A DNA stretch of 64,000 nucleotides. Source: Primulina eburnea (taxonomy: Eukaryota > Streptophyta > Magnoliopsida > Lamiales > Gesneriaceae). This document shows, in pieces, positions 39,961-50,087 of this stretch. Where the stretch lies: assembly GCF_022965805.1 (NCBI RefSeq), contig NC_133105.1, forward strand, positions 3,286,001 through 3,350,000. The letters run 5' to 3'. Below the pieces are notes generated by a model. It saw only the letters and a list, made by a program, of their open reading frames with translations, made no database searches and had not been told where the DNA came from. The position numbers and the translations under genes are program-made. How positions within the stretch are numbered: position 1 is the stretch's first letter; the number at the start of each line of letters is the position of its first letter.

Positions 39961-40125
39961 ATGACAAAAACTTGTATGAGACGGTCTCAAGAGTTGTATT
40001 TTGTGAGACAGCTCTTTTATTTGAGTCATTTATGAAAAAATATTACTTTTATGCTAAGAGTATAACTTTTTATTGTGAATATCGATATGATTGACTCGTC
40101 TCATAGATAAAGACGGTCTCTCCAG
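39961..40125 (-). mobile_element. MITE-like element copy abutting a TA tract
   Basis: It starts gacaaaaacttgtatgagac, passes through ttattgtgaatatcgatatg, and ends agacggtctctccagac. Its final end merges into a (ta)n array, so the element end may have been lost in the microsatellite. Confidence 0.6.
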
Positions 40126-40128
40126 ACA

Positions 40129-40131
<3 letters not shown>

Positions 40132-40209
<78 letters not shown>
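40132..40209. repeat. (ta)n microsatellite, about 39 units
   Basis: An uninterrupted TA array of about 78 bases follows the MITE-like copy. Confidence 0.95.
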
Positions 40210-40212
<3 letters not shown>

Positions 40213-40479
40213 GAAAACCAATATTGCTTGCTGTTCATTTCTTCGTATTAGTGGAAAATAATATATGTATATATAAATAAATACAAAATATTATTATATC
40301 ACAAACGAATTGTATTGTTTGTGTTTTGTTGCTAATTGTTAACATTTTTTTAAATATGAATTTTAATTCACATTTACAGAGTAAATATGCTTACTGATTG
40401 CTTATCAACTAACAAAACCGATTCTTATTCAGGGCTTTTTTAGGGTTTGAATCCATCTGGGTGGCAGAAAATCGGATCC

Positions 40480-41666
40480 ATGGAGGTTTATTTCCCACTG
40501 AAGATGAAGAGGAAAGACCTCGATGATGTCAATGATAAATTCTCTGATTTTTCTCTGCGCGCTTGCGTGAGAAAAATCCGAAGACTGGTAATCTTGTTGA
40601 GATATTTTACTCATGTTTTTCGATTCGAGATTAGTGTGAGTTTGGGTATTTGTTCATTTGTAGGATTCTGGACTGCCCCCGATTGTAGAGGAGGAGGAAT
40701 TTGATATTTCGATGATGTTTAAGCAATCGGTTCCTCGGAAACAGAGCAACTTAGGGGGTTTGGAAATTGATGAGTCGTCGAGCGAGGATGAGAAAAAGGC
40801 TATTGTGCTTTTCAAGGGTATGGAGAATTCCTTGCTAAAGTCGCCGTCAAGTTTCTCAGTATCGGTTGATCCTCACTTCATTTTGGGGCTCAAAAGTGAG
40901 TTTTAATTCAAATTACGGTTGATTTGTCAGACACTTGGGAAAACGTTCGCATTTATGTATTCTTTGGTTTGATCATGGAGTTATTGGTTTTCCTTGCTAA
41001 TAGTTGTGAAAATTTCTCCGCACTTGAATCTTGCTGATTCTTGGCTGGCCGCACTGAGGCATATCTGAGGACCCATCATTTTAGTTATTTCGAAAGATTG
41101 AAACTTACAGTTTTTTGCTAAATATGTGTGCATTTTGAATTTTCCTATCAACGGCTGGCACGGGATGGATAGCTCTATGGTTCTCATCAGGGGGTTTTAT
41201 TGATGCATTCGATCTCAATTCTTCTGTCCTGGTTGTTTATTTAAATTTTTTTAAGGTGATTGTCATCCGAGTACAAGTTTCGTGATCGTGTTCTTCATAT
41301 TGCGTAGATCAAGCCAATCAAGTTACTTGCTTGAGCCAATCAAACTCTTGGAGACTAGATAATGAAAATGCTGAATCAATTGACACCGACTCGTCGATTA
41401 AAGGGTGTCTAGCTGTTGTACCTTGGATTCCATCACCTCTTCCATCTACACACACAGCTGATTTACCTGCTCAAAATGATACTTCTGATATGATGGATGC
41501 TGAAGAAACTGAGGGAGCAACAATAGATGTTGGAGATGACATGGGTGTCGATCAAATGAACGCCAATGAAGCTGGTGCTGCTGAACTTTCGCATCAATGG
41601 CGGCAGCAATACTGCAAAATCCCACAGCTTCCCCACCTTTCGACGACCCCAATTTCTTGGCACTGA
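40480..41666 (+). CDS. unrecognised acidic plant protein, three exons
   Basis: I do not recognise a named family. Exons 40480-40587, 40664-40895 and 41308-41666 join in phase through GT-AG junctions to 232 residues. The N-terminus MEVYFPLKMKRKDLDDVND carries a short basic cluster (KMKRK) and a second one (RKIRRL), which could act as nuclear localisation signals. Acidic and Ser-rich segments follow (VEEEEFD, DESSSEDEKK, SDMMDAEETEGATIDVGDD). Near the C-terminus HQWRQQYCKIPQLP is the most structured-looking stretch. No membrane segment or signal peptide is seen. The overall look is that of a small, mostly disordered nuclear protein. The start is the first ATG after an in-frame upstream region that includes the tagggttt leader-like motif. 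Confidence 0.75.
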
Positions 41667-41842
41667 TAACTAAACTTCCCCTGACGGGTCTTCTGATCAC
41701 AATTGTGTAGTTTTTTTTTTTGGCCATATTTAGGGTGGTATGACGTTCATCTCGTGGGGCAGTACGGTGGGCGAGAGCAATAGATTAACTGGGCGAGGGT
41801 TTACTTGTTTTGTATTGATTTTGTATGTGACGCTATTTTATT

Positions 41843-41995
41843 AGGTAAAAACTTGTGTGAGATGGTTTCATGAGTCGTATTTTGTAGGACGGATATCTTA
41901 TTTGGGCCATCTATGAAAAAATATTACTTTTTATTGTGAATGTCGATAGGATTGACTCGTAAGATTCGTGAGACCGTCTCACAAAAAACTTATTC
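41843..41995 (-). mobile_element. MITE-like element copy with internal deletion
   Basis: It starts aaaaacttgtgtgagatgg and ends gtgagaccgtctcaca. One of the two internal aaaagtaat repeats is missing, so it is shorter than the full copies. Confidence 0.6.
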
Positions 41996-42209
41996 ATTGT
42001 ATTATTCTTATGATCTTCTTGACCGTGAATTTCTTTGATTTGTTTAATTTGATCGGCCTGCGACCTTAAATAGACTTCACGGAGGTGTAATGGGTGCTAA
42101 AAATCATTTCAAATTTATCTTTCAAATTCTTTCTCAAATTAAATCATTATCTCTAAGTCAAATCATCTCATCCAAATATAATTTTATGCTGTCTTTATTT
42201 AAATAAATT

Positions 42210-42535
42210 AGGGATGTAAATGAGTCGAGCCGAGCCGAACAATATCAGGCTCGGGCTCGGCTCGTTAAACTATTTTCTCGACTCGGGCTCGGCTCGGGCT
42301 CGTTACGAGCTTTTGGTTTGAAGCTCGGGCTCGTCTCGTTCGGAAGTTATGAAGCTCGGGTTCAGTTTGAGCTCGGCTCGAACATTTAGCGACGGCTTTT
42401 TGAAACACCGTCGCTGATTAAATCGTCGACGGTTTTTAAGCGACACACTGTCGCTGATTAAATCGACTGTCGCTGATTAAATAGCGACGGTTTTTAAGCG
42501 ACAAAGCGTCGCTAAATGTTCAGTATAGTTTAGTT
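42210..42535. repeat. GAGCCGAGCC-rich element end with gcgacgg palindromes
   Basis: It opens with a hAT-like edge (tagggatgtaaatgagtcgag), followed by clustered gctcgggctcggctcg repeats. A tandem set of agcgacggttttt and accgtcgctgattaaat motifs then forms several hairpins. No matching far end was found, so it is probably truncated. Confidence 0.55.
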
Positions 42536-43505
42536 TCCTTTGTTAATCTGCGCGGTTCATCTTATTACTTCAGCATGAAATTATTTTTCTTATTTTTTTA
42601 CTTCACTAACATTGTTATACCGAAGTAAAATATAATAAAAATATATAGTGAAGCCCGTGTTTTTAAACATCCGAAGTAAAATATATTATTTTACTTCGCT
42701 TGTGTTATTACTGAAGTTATTGGTAATGTATTACTTCGTAATTTATTATTGCCGAAGTAAAGCCTGCCGAAATATTATAATTTGAAATCAATTTATCTAA
42801 GCACAATCTAAATAAATTAATAATTGTTGAAAAACATATTAGTAATAAATATTATAATTTTGTATAAATTAGACATTAGAGAAAATATAATATAAAATTG
42901 ATATCACAATAGGTATTAAAATTAAATTTGAGAGAAGAAAAAAGTATAATATATAACGTTCACCACTTATTTTATCACGTGTTATTGATTTATGAAAAAT
43001 AAAAATATAATATACATAATATATTCTAAACCTTAAATTAAATTATTGCGTCAAATTTTTTCTTCTTTTATATTTTCAATTTAGATTGCTTTCACGATTT
43101 TTTTGTCATCAATTTTTTCTTCTCTTTGAAAAACAATATTCTCGTCATCTTCATTAGCAAATCTTATGAGAAGAAATGTATATTCTTCTCTATTTGATGC
43201 CCTAAAATAAATCAATATAGCTTGATTCTTATTTTTGTTTATTTTACCAAATATTTTTTGAAACAAAAAATATCAAAATTAATAAGTTAAAATGTTGATG
43301 AGATGTCAATAAATCAAATTTTTCGTTATTCGATAGAATCAATTAAATATTTTAATTTCAATATAATAACTGAAAAAATAAAACAATAATAGTTGAATCA
43401 GTCATTTTCATTCAGAATCTGCCATGGTCAATCACTTGGATTTAGGAGACCTGACTGGAGGAGGATTATTAATCAAGCTTTTAAATTTTTTTTACTGAGA
43501 ATTGC

Positions 43506-43951
43506 GGCTAAATTCTCGGTTCAGTCCCAATTGTTTGGGGTAGTTCCCGATATAGTCCTAAACGAATTTAATGTGCCAATTTAATCCCAAAAGTTGCCAA
43601 AGTTGGCCCAATCCAATTTCTCCGTTAGTCTGCTGTCAAACTAAATAGAGTTGGCCCAATCAAATTGAAAATTGAAAGAATCCCCAAAAAACTCATCCTC
43701 ACTCCACGCTCTAAAAATCCCCAACCTCCTCCATCTCTCCATCGCACTCTGTCATCAAGTTAGCCACGCAAGGTATGTTCGCAATTTCTCATGGAAACAA
43801 TTTCTTTATTTTCACGTCAATTCGAAGTTCTGTGAAACCAGTGATAGAGTTATTAGCTTGACTGTAAGCTAAATGGAATTACCGTAAATCTTGAAATTTT
43901 GATATCGTGAATTCTTAGAAATTTAATAGCATCTGTATTAGCTTGACCCAA
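43506..43951 (+). repeat. left terminal inverted repeat of the MULE
   Basis: It matches the right repeat base for base over nearly its whole length, in opposite orientation. Seen differences include ccat/gcat, gcact/gctct, acgcaa/acgtaa and aaatagag/aaacagaa. In MuDR the repeats hold the promoters of the internal genes, and this one would drive the gene at 44154 by analogy. Confidence 0.9.
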
Positions 43952-44153
43952 GGGCTATATATTTTTTTCGTTGATGATGGTCAATTCCATTTTATGATTG
44001 GAAATTCCAGTTTACATTAGTTGGTGAAATATTTCATTTCTTTTGAAAGGCTTTTGAAAGTGTTTTTGTTAAATATTTCACGGAGTTATCAGTTTTTGTA
44101 AGCTAATTGTTTGTTGTTTATTAGCAGCCGAAAGTAACATAAGTGAGATCAAA

Positions 44154-44623
44154 ATGGTGAGCTTCATTTTTAAAATTTTTTTTTGTGAAATTATATTGTG
44201 TTGTTTTGCTTGTGTGAAATACCTAATTGTTTTTATATTTTTGTTGTGATATAGGGTAAAACATATGTAGTTTTTGTTGGACGAAAACCCGGAGTATATG
44301 AGACTTGGGAAGAGGCACAAAAGCAAGTCAATAAATTTAGCGGCGCATCCCACAGGTCATTCTTGAGTAGGGAGGGGGCTATAAAAGCTTTTGATTCTTA
44401 TATGGACAAGCAAGGTCTAGTGCAAGCTTCTTCCTCTACCAACACTGTCGAAGAAACGTCGAACACAACTTCTAGCGCAAATTCAAATGCAAGTGCAAGT
44501 ACAAAACACACTCAAGCTGGAAAAATAGATAAATTGAACGAGGCGCTATCAAATTTGGTGAAGATAACGGAGGAGATAAAACAACAAATCGAATCTCTAA
44601 AGATTAGTGGTGATGACAACTAA
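44154..44623 (+). CDS. MULE accessory protein with viroplasmin/RNase H1 N-terminal domain
   Basis: Two exons, 44154-44156 and 44255-44623, give 123 residues. Exon 1 contributes only the ATG, directly followed by a gtgagc donor. Residues 2-50 form a viroplasmin/RNaseH1-N domain: GKTYVVFVGRKPGVYETWEE, then QVNKFSGASHRSFLSREGAI and KAFDSY. This fold is known from eukaryotic RNase H1, where it binds RNA/DNA hybrids, and from caulimovirus inclusion-body protein. No catalytic RNase H domain follows. A Ser/Thr/Asn-rich linker leads to a C-terminal coiled coil (KIDKLNEALSNLVKITEEI). The gene lies inside the MULE and faces the transposase gene, 757 bp from its stop codon. Its position is that of mudrB in MuDR, but there is no resemblance to MURB. 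A role in transposition or in hybrid binding is inference. Confidence 0.82.
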
Positions 44624-44999
44624 TGGATTATTTTGAGCATGTTGTAGTATCTTCTAACCTTTTAATGGATTGTATCGAGTGCACAATATTATTTTGTGAA
44701 CTTTTAATGGAATGTATTGAGATTAAGTTTGGTCCCAATGTTTTCAAAAGTTTATTTTTTTTTTTAACAGTTGAGGTGCTAGGCTTTATCTCATTTGAAC
44801 GGTGACTCCACTGATTGAGGAGAATCCATGTGTATGATCCAAAATTAACCTGTAAAGCAATTGAATTTGGATAACTACAATGATACTGTAAATGAATGCA
44901 AAATGCAATTATTTTTTCCAGTTTTCTGATATGGTCCCATTATCTTGCTAGCAAAGCTACTGGATTGCATTTGAACCTTCAAATCATGGCAACCAATGT

Positions 45000-45390
45000 G
45001 GGAAAAGTTTATATACCAATACAGTATGATAAAAGTGAGCAGTCAATACCCATGTGGGAAAAGTTTATATACCATGGAAGCTGCTCTTATCTGCATTTAC
45101 AAACCAAACTTGGACTCTAAATCTGGGAAAAGAGAAAGCATTCAAGCATTTACAATACCCATGTTCCACTAAAAAGCCGAACACCAGAATGTCAGACACA
45201 AAATTGTACTAGCTACTTCCCAGCCACAAAATCAATTGTTCCTGACTATTACCAGAAAGCATTCTGCATTTACAAACCAAACTTGGACTAGCTACTTCCC
45301 AGCCACAAAATCACTTGTTCCTGACTATTACCAAAAAACATGGATGCCAAAAAAGAAAATACAAATCCCAGCCACAAAATCACTTGTTCA
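45000..45390. repeat. short direct repeats between the two MULE genes
   Basis: Two copies of tgggaaaagtttatatacca lie at about 45000 and 45055. Copies of tacttcccagccacaaaatc with ttgttcctgactattacca lie at about 45214 and 45292, with a partial third at 45368. Two copies of gcatttacaaaccaaacttgg also occur. The repeats occupy the 3' ends of the convergent genes; the last one reaches the end of the transposase coding sequence. Confidence 0.7.
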
Positions 45391-48271
45391 TGCTAGATCC
45401 TTGAGACGAGGTAGACTTCATGGACGATCGTAGTTGTGAGACAGTTGTGAAGTTGACGCCGTCTTTTACAAAAGCAGGTTTGTTGATATTCACCGGTCGA
45501 TTACCCTATACAAAACATACATTTATACAAATATACATTAATTTACATTTATCAATGATATTAAACTTAACCTTACTTGAATATGAACACCAACTTCTTG
45601 TGGTCTTCTCACCTGTATTTTTATAGATACACATATAAGAATTTTCGTAAACAACACAAAAACAATGAAAATAAACAAAATATGCTTACATGTAGTTTCT
45701 CTTTTCTTATTTTTTGTGTCACGGTCTCTTGTTGGATGTCTTCATTCCCCTTACAAGTCCTTTGATTATGTCCTGATCCACCACATAATTTGCACTTATT
45801 GAACTTTTTCACACCTTTCAACTTATTTCGAGAAGAAGGGGGAGGTTCATCTGGTTCTCTTCTTCGCATTTTCGCCGGTCTTCCAAGTTTCTGTTTGTGA
45901 ATTGGAGGCAATGGAGGAGGAATATTACATTCAGGCCACAAACATGGACCGTTGGTAGGCAATATGGACATTGCATAACATCTTTTATAGGTCTCGATCA
46001 TGTAATACGAATGGACATACATTTCTGGATCCTCTTTCTTGCACCAAATGGCGCATACAGCGTGCTTGCAAGGAATGCCAGTCAAATCATATCTCCTACA
46101 ACTGCATGACCTAATCGACAGGTCAACTGAATGTTGATCACGTATATCATCTGATCTTGATATTTGGTAAAGCATCTCATTGGACTTCATTGGGAAATAT
46201 CTGACAGCCTCCAAATAGATCTTTGCCAACACATCTTTGATGTTTGGACAAATTCGACCCTTCCATTTTTTCACCTTCTCTCTATTAACTTGAAATCTGG
46301 CCATCAAAAGATTCCGTAGTGTTTCAAACATATCTATCACTGGCTTCTCCCTGGCATCTAATATAATGCTGTTAAAAGTTTCACACATGTTGTTCAATAA
46401 GATGTCAGATTTAGGGGAGGTGCTGAAATATGCTCTAGACCATTGATTTTCAGGCTTCTTAGCAAGCCATTCATATGCATTTTCATCAATAACTTTCATC
46501 TCATTCATTTGAACTCGAAATTCTTCAATTCTTGTCGCTTTTGCGGCAGCCCAAAAGGTGATCTTAACAGCCAAACTCTTGAATCCAGCACGTTTCATGT
46601 TGCTGTGTAAGTGTCGGGCACAAAATCTATGCTCCGCATCAGGAAATAAAGATTCAAGTGCTGGAATCAAACCCTTTTGCTTATCTGACATAAATGTAAA
46701 GTCATATTGAACACCACTAATCCCAAGGTCTTCATCTAACAGCCGGAGAAACCATGTCCAACTATCTTTTGTTTCACGTTCAACCAACGCGTAACATATT
46801 GGGAATATGTTGTTATTCGGATCTAAACCCACAGCCACTAGCAATTGTCCACCATGTTGTTCTTTTAAGAAGCATCCATCAACACCAATGACACGACGAC
46901 ATGCATCCTTAAATCCTTGCTTACACGCTGAAAAACAAACGTATAATCTTTGGAACCTTGGCCCTTCTTCGTCTTCTGTCAACTTCAAAACTATTGTAGC
47001 TCGAGAATCTGATCTTTTAAGTTCAGCACAGTATCTCCTTATTTGACGATATTGCTCCTGCGCAGTCCCTTGCACCAGCATTAATGCCTTTCTCTTAGCT
47101 ACATAAGCTACCTTCCTCGAAATGTTTACATTCAATGTCCTGCAAATCTCTTGCTTAAACTCATCGGTTCCCATTTTAGGATTTACGGCAATTATCCTGG
47201 AAAAAGTCTTTGCCAACCACGTTGAGTTGATGCTCTTGTTGCTAAATTCTCGAAAACATTTATTATGCTTGTCATCAAAAGTTCTTATTTGCCAACAACT
47301 GTCATTAGTCATCTTTGCAACATGAATAATCCATCGGCAATCATCATTGTTGCACTTCGCCCAAAGACGAATATTATCATTCTTGACAAAATTCACCGCC
47401 ATTCCTCTTCTAATGCAGTGAGTTTGAATCGCAAATTTCGCTTCTTTCTTTGAGCAAAAAATCATACCGAGCTTCAAGTCCGGGTTTTCAGATTCTCTCT
47501 TTGGATCAAACTTTGGATAATTTTTTGCTTCCTCATCATCAGACTCATGAATACTATCCAAATCTTCATTGTCTACGCAAACATCTTCTTCGTCGCCATC
47601 ATCATCCTCCAGCTCATGCACCACTAATTGCAGATTATCTGCATTTTCTCTGTCAACAGAAAACATATTCTTTCCCTTCGTAGATTGAATTTCATGGTCA
47701 ATGAATGCATCGAACAACATATCATCCATGACAACATCTTCATCGATGTCAAAAAATTCGCCTACAGCTTCAACTCCACTTTCTTCATTTGGACCATCAA
47801 TTGAATATGCATCTAAGTGTTCCATATAAATTTCTACCTCATAGTTTGTTGGAATATTCTTTCTAACTTCCAACACATCTGAATCATTTTGTAGATATCT
47901 CCTTTTATTTAGTGTATTCCCGATCTTGTGCCAAAACATAATAGCATCTTTATTTTTGAATCCAAGATCATCTGCAAACCCCCACAATTCAACCATTGCT
48001 AGCTTATCAAGATCAAAAAATTCGAAATATTCAAATCTTCCCCCAATGTATTCATCATGTTCGCCTTTAGATTTAAACCTTCCACTGTAATGCATTTTAA
48101 TAGTAATCAGATCTGGTTTTCCAAGTAAACCTGCAGAGAACAAGACGGAAAAAACAATATAATTATTCACTGCAATATGAATGATACAAAATTAATTAAA
48201 ATTAAGTGAAAATATAATAAATTACCATAATGTGGAGTAATCTCGATTGTCGAATTACTACGTTTAGCCAT
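45380..48271 (-). CDS. MuDRA-like MULE transposase, four exons, intact
   Basis: This is the cut-and-paste transposase of the element. Exons on the minus strand: 48271-48226, 48130-45690, 45612-45577, 45505-45380. All join in phase to 882 residues. In order: an N-terminal region opening MAKRSNSTIEITPHYG, an acidic linker (about 130-210), a MuDR DNA-binding segment (GMIFCSKKEAKFAIQTHCIRRG), and the MULE DDE core with VIGVDGCFLK (Asp about 433), FTFMSDKQKG (Asp about 497) and NNMCETFNSII (Glu about 598). A SWIM zinc finger CSCRRYDLTGIPCKH follows at about 690, and a CCHC knuckle KCKLCGGSGHNQRTC at about 795. The tail is basic and Ser-rich. All three catalytic residues and both zinc sites are present. 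The start codon lies about 160 bp inside the right terminal repeat's inner edge. It looks functional by inspection. Confidence 0.92.
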
Positions 48272-48434
48272 AACTTATGAACCTTGAGGTGCCGACATAT
48301 AGAGAAAGTCAATGACTGATGAAGGAGATAGTGAGGATGGGGATGAAGACTTTCTTCAACTAGAAATCCTCATCAAGCATCTTAACTGTTAAAATAAAAA
48401 TTTTAACAATTAAAATAATCTGGAAAGAAAAGCA

Positions 48435-48880
48435 TTGGGTCAAGCTAATACAGATGCTATTAAATTTCTAAGAATTCATGATATCAAAATTTCAAGATTT
48501 ACGGTAATTCCATTTAGCTTACAGTCAAGCTAATAACTCTATCACTGGTTTCACAGAACTTCGAATTGACGTGAAAATAAAGAAATTGTTTCCATGAGAA
48601 ATTGCGAACATACCTTACGTGGCTAACTTGATGACAGAGAGCGATGGAGAGATGCAGGAGGTTGGGGATTTTTAGAGCGTGGAGTGAGGATGAGTTTTTT
48701 GGGGATTCTTTCAATTTTCAATTTGATTGGGCCAATTCTGTTTAGTTTGACAGCAGACTAACGGAGAAATTGGATTGGGCCAACTTTGGCAACTTTTGGG
48801 ATTAAATTGGCACATTAAATTCGTTTAGGACTATATCGGGAACTACCCCAAACAATTGGGACTGAACCGAGAATTTAGCC
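48435..48880 (-). repeat. right terminal inverted repeat of the MULE
   Basis: It is the inverted partner of 43506-43951 and contains the same 66-codon chance open frame on the opposite strand, which makes the pairing easy to verify. It would supply the transposase promoter. Confidence 0.9.
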
Positions 48881-48889
48881 GAGAATTGC

Positions 48890-49099
48890 TTGTTTACTTT
48901 TCCCCCCGTCGTCTATACTTTTTTCCCCATGGTCGACAAGAATCCTATCTTTGTCGAACATAAAAATACTGCTGGAATTCGTGATGGCGTGGTTTAAGGA
49001 GGGATTTTTTGAAGTGCTAGTGTGGAAGATTTTAGGCAGATGAAAATTATGTTGGAAGAATTTGATGAGTGCCTGTCGTTCTCCTGATGTTGAGCTCAT
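48890..49099 (-). other. small open frame interrupted by the MULE
   Basis: A minus-strand frame opens at ATG 49099 (MSSTSGERQALIKFF) and stays open to the MULE border. Reading across the empty site, with the element and one copy of gagaattgc removed, the same frame continues through AILSKKNLKA to a stop near 43481, for about 81 codons. I do not recognise the protein. It may be a small gene split by the insertion or a chance frame. Confidence 0.35.
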
Positions 49100-49197
49100 T
49101 TCGAAACGCCCATAGTTTTCTTTGCAGTTTCCACACTTCCCATGTAAGTGCGAATATCACCTTCTAATCGCCGAGTGTATGAACAATCAGGTGATTA

Positions 49198-49365
49198 GGC
49201 GGTGGGGCAGCTTTCATTGGTGGAAATGGAGCCTCTGCCTCTGCTGCTTCTGGTGATGGTGCAGCTGCGGAGGCCTCTCCAGCGGAGGAAAAGAAAGAAG
49301 AGAAGGAAGAGAGTGATGATGGTATTGGATTCTCACTCTTTGACTGGGTTCGCGTCACGACTTAA
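49198..49365 (+). pseudogene. acidic ribosomal protein P3-like fragment
   Basis: The frame reads GGGAAFIGGNGASASAAS, then an AAAEASPAEEKKEEKEE hinge, then SDDGIGFSLFD, the hallmark C-terminus of eukaryotic P1/P2/P3 stalk proteins. The usual stop after SLFD is replaced by TGG and the frame reads on for VRVTT before TAA. Just upstream QVI (49188-49196) is one base out of frame with the rest. The N-terminal half of P3 is not recognisable. It is a partial relic, probably processed. Confidence 0.65.
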
Positions 49366-49517
49366 CTACAACAATGTGTGTTATTCTTGCCCATGTTTCG
49401 ATGGTTTTGTAGGAAAATTAATGCTTCGGAGTTATTCAGTTACAGGTTTTGTTTGCGGAGCCATAATTTTTCGGGATTGCTACTTCGATATTTATTATAA
49501 ACTTAGAAATGAAGTAT

Positions 49518-49700
49518 GACAAAAACTTGTGTAAGTCTGTCTCACGGGTCGTATTTGTGAGACGGTTCTTTTATTCGAGTTATCCATGAAAAAATATTAT
49601 TTTTTTATGCTAATAATATTACCTTTTATTGTGAATACGAGTAAGGTTGACTCGTCTCACATATTAAGATCCGTGAGACGATCTCACATGAAACTCACTC
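49518..49700 (-). mobile_element. MITE-like element copy with perfect 9-bp target duplication
   Basis: This 183-bp element starts gacaaaaacttgtg and ends catgaaactcactc. It is flanked by atgaagtat at 49509-49517 and 49701-49709. Orientation is opposite to the copy at 13544. Confidence 0.78.
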
Positions 49701-50087
49701 ATGAAGTATTTATAGTTCAGAAGGAAGAAAATTAAATTATCATCTTCCACCGGCTTTCTCGAGCATTTCACATTAGTGGCACCAAAAGGAAAGGGGAAAA
49801 CGGAAGAAACAAGTTAAAAGGAATTCGAATATATTAAAACTAGTTGTAAATTAAAAGACATGTAATCTACATCCTGCAGAATCCAACAGTCCGATAGACA
49901 CAAATCTTGCAGAAAAACTATTATCTTTGTACATTTTCTATTACTTTACATGCGGAAGCAATCGAAGGCAGAAACTTCTGTGGCAGATTGCTAGCAGACC
50001 CTGACATAACAAGAGTTTGAGCAGCGCTCATTCGAATTTTGTACGTCACTGCAAGGAGAGCATCTAGGTTTAATGACCGCCCAGGGA

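Larger units (their letters stand above)
38813..40479. other. intergenic DNA with microsatellites and a MITE-like copy
   Basis: No gene is supported. The stretch holds a (ta)n run at 39575-39606, a MITE-like copy at about 39961-40125 that runs into a long (ta)n tract at 40132-40209, and then the promoter region of the gene at 40480. Confidence 0.5.
41667..43496. other. intergenic DNA 5' of the MULE
   Basis: No gene is supported. The stretch holds a MITE-like copy at about 41843-41995, the GAGCCG-rich repeat with gcgacgg palindromes at about 42210-42535, and AT-rich DNA up to the MULE target site. Confidence 0.5.
43497..48889. mobile_element. complete Mutator-like element (MULE) with target duplication
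   Basis: The element proper is 43506-48880 (5375 bp). Terminal inverted repeats of about 446 bp run 43506-43951 and 48435-48880, begin ggctaaattctcgg, and differ at only a handful of positions seen by eye. The 9-bp target duplication gagaattgc lies at 43497-43505 and 48881-48889. The element carries two convergent genes, an 882-residue transposase on the minus strand and a 123-residue viroplasmin-domain protein on the plus strand. Long near-identical repeats, a perfect target duplication and open genes point to a fairly recent, possibly autonomous, insertion. Confidence 0.92.

Noticed and set aside
42600..42790. Repeated acttcg/cgaagtaa motifs as a possible regulatory array
   Set aside because: The motifs are irregular, AT-rich and next to a truncated repeat element; decayed transposon sequence is the simpler reading.
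43672..43872. A 66-codon open frame in the left MULE repeat, also present in the right repeat
   Set aside because: It exists only because the terminal repeats are copies of each other. It has no protein-like motifs.
45500..45615. A frameshift near the 3' end of the MULE transposase
   Set aside because: On re-reading, exon 3 ends CAA before gtaagg and exon 4 begins GGT, both phase 0, so the coding sequence is intact.
46807..47683. Several plus-strand open frames inside the MULE
   Set aside because: They are antisense to the well-supported transposase exon.
49202..49519. A 105-codon plus-strand frame starting at 49202
   Set aside because: It is out of frame with the ribosomal P3 similarity and has low-complexity content only.
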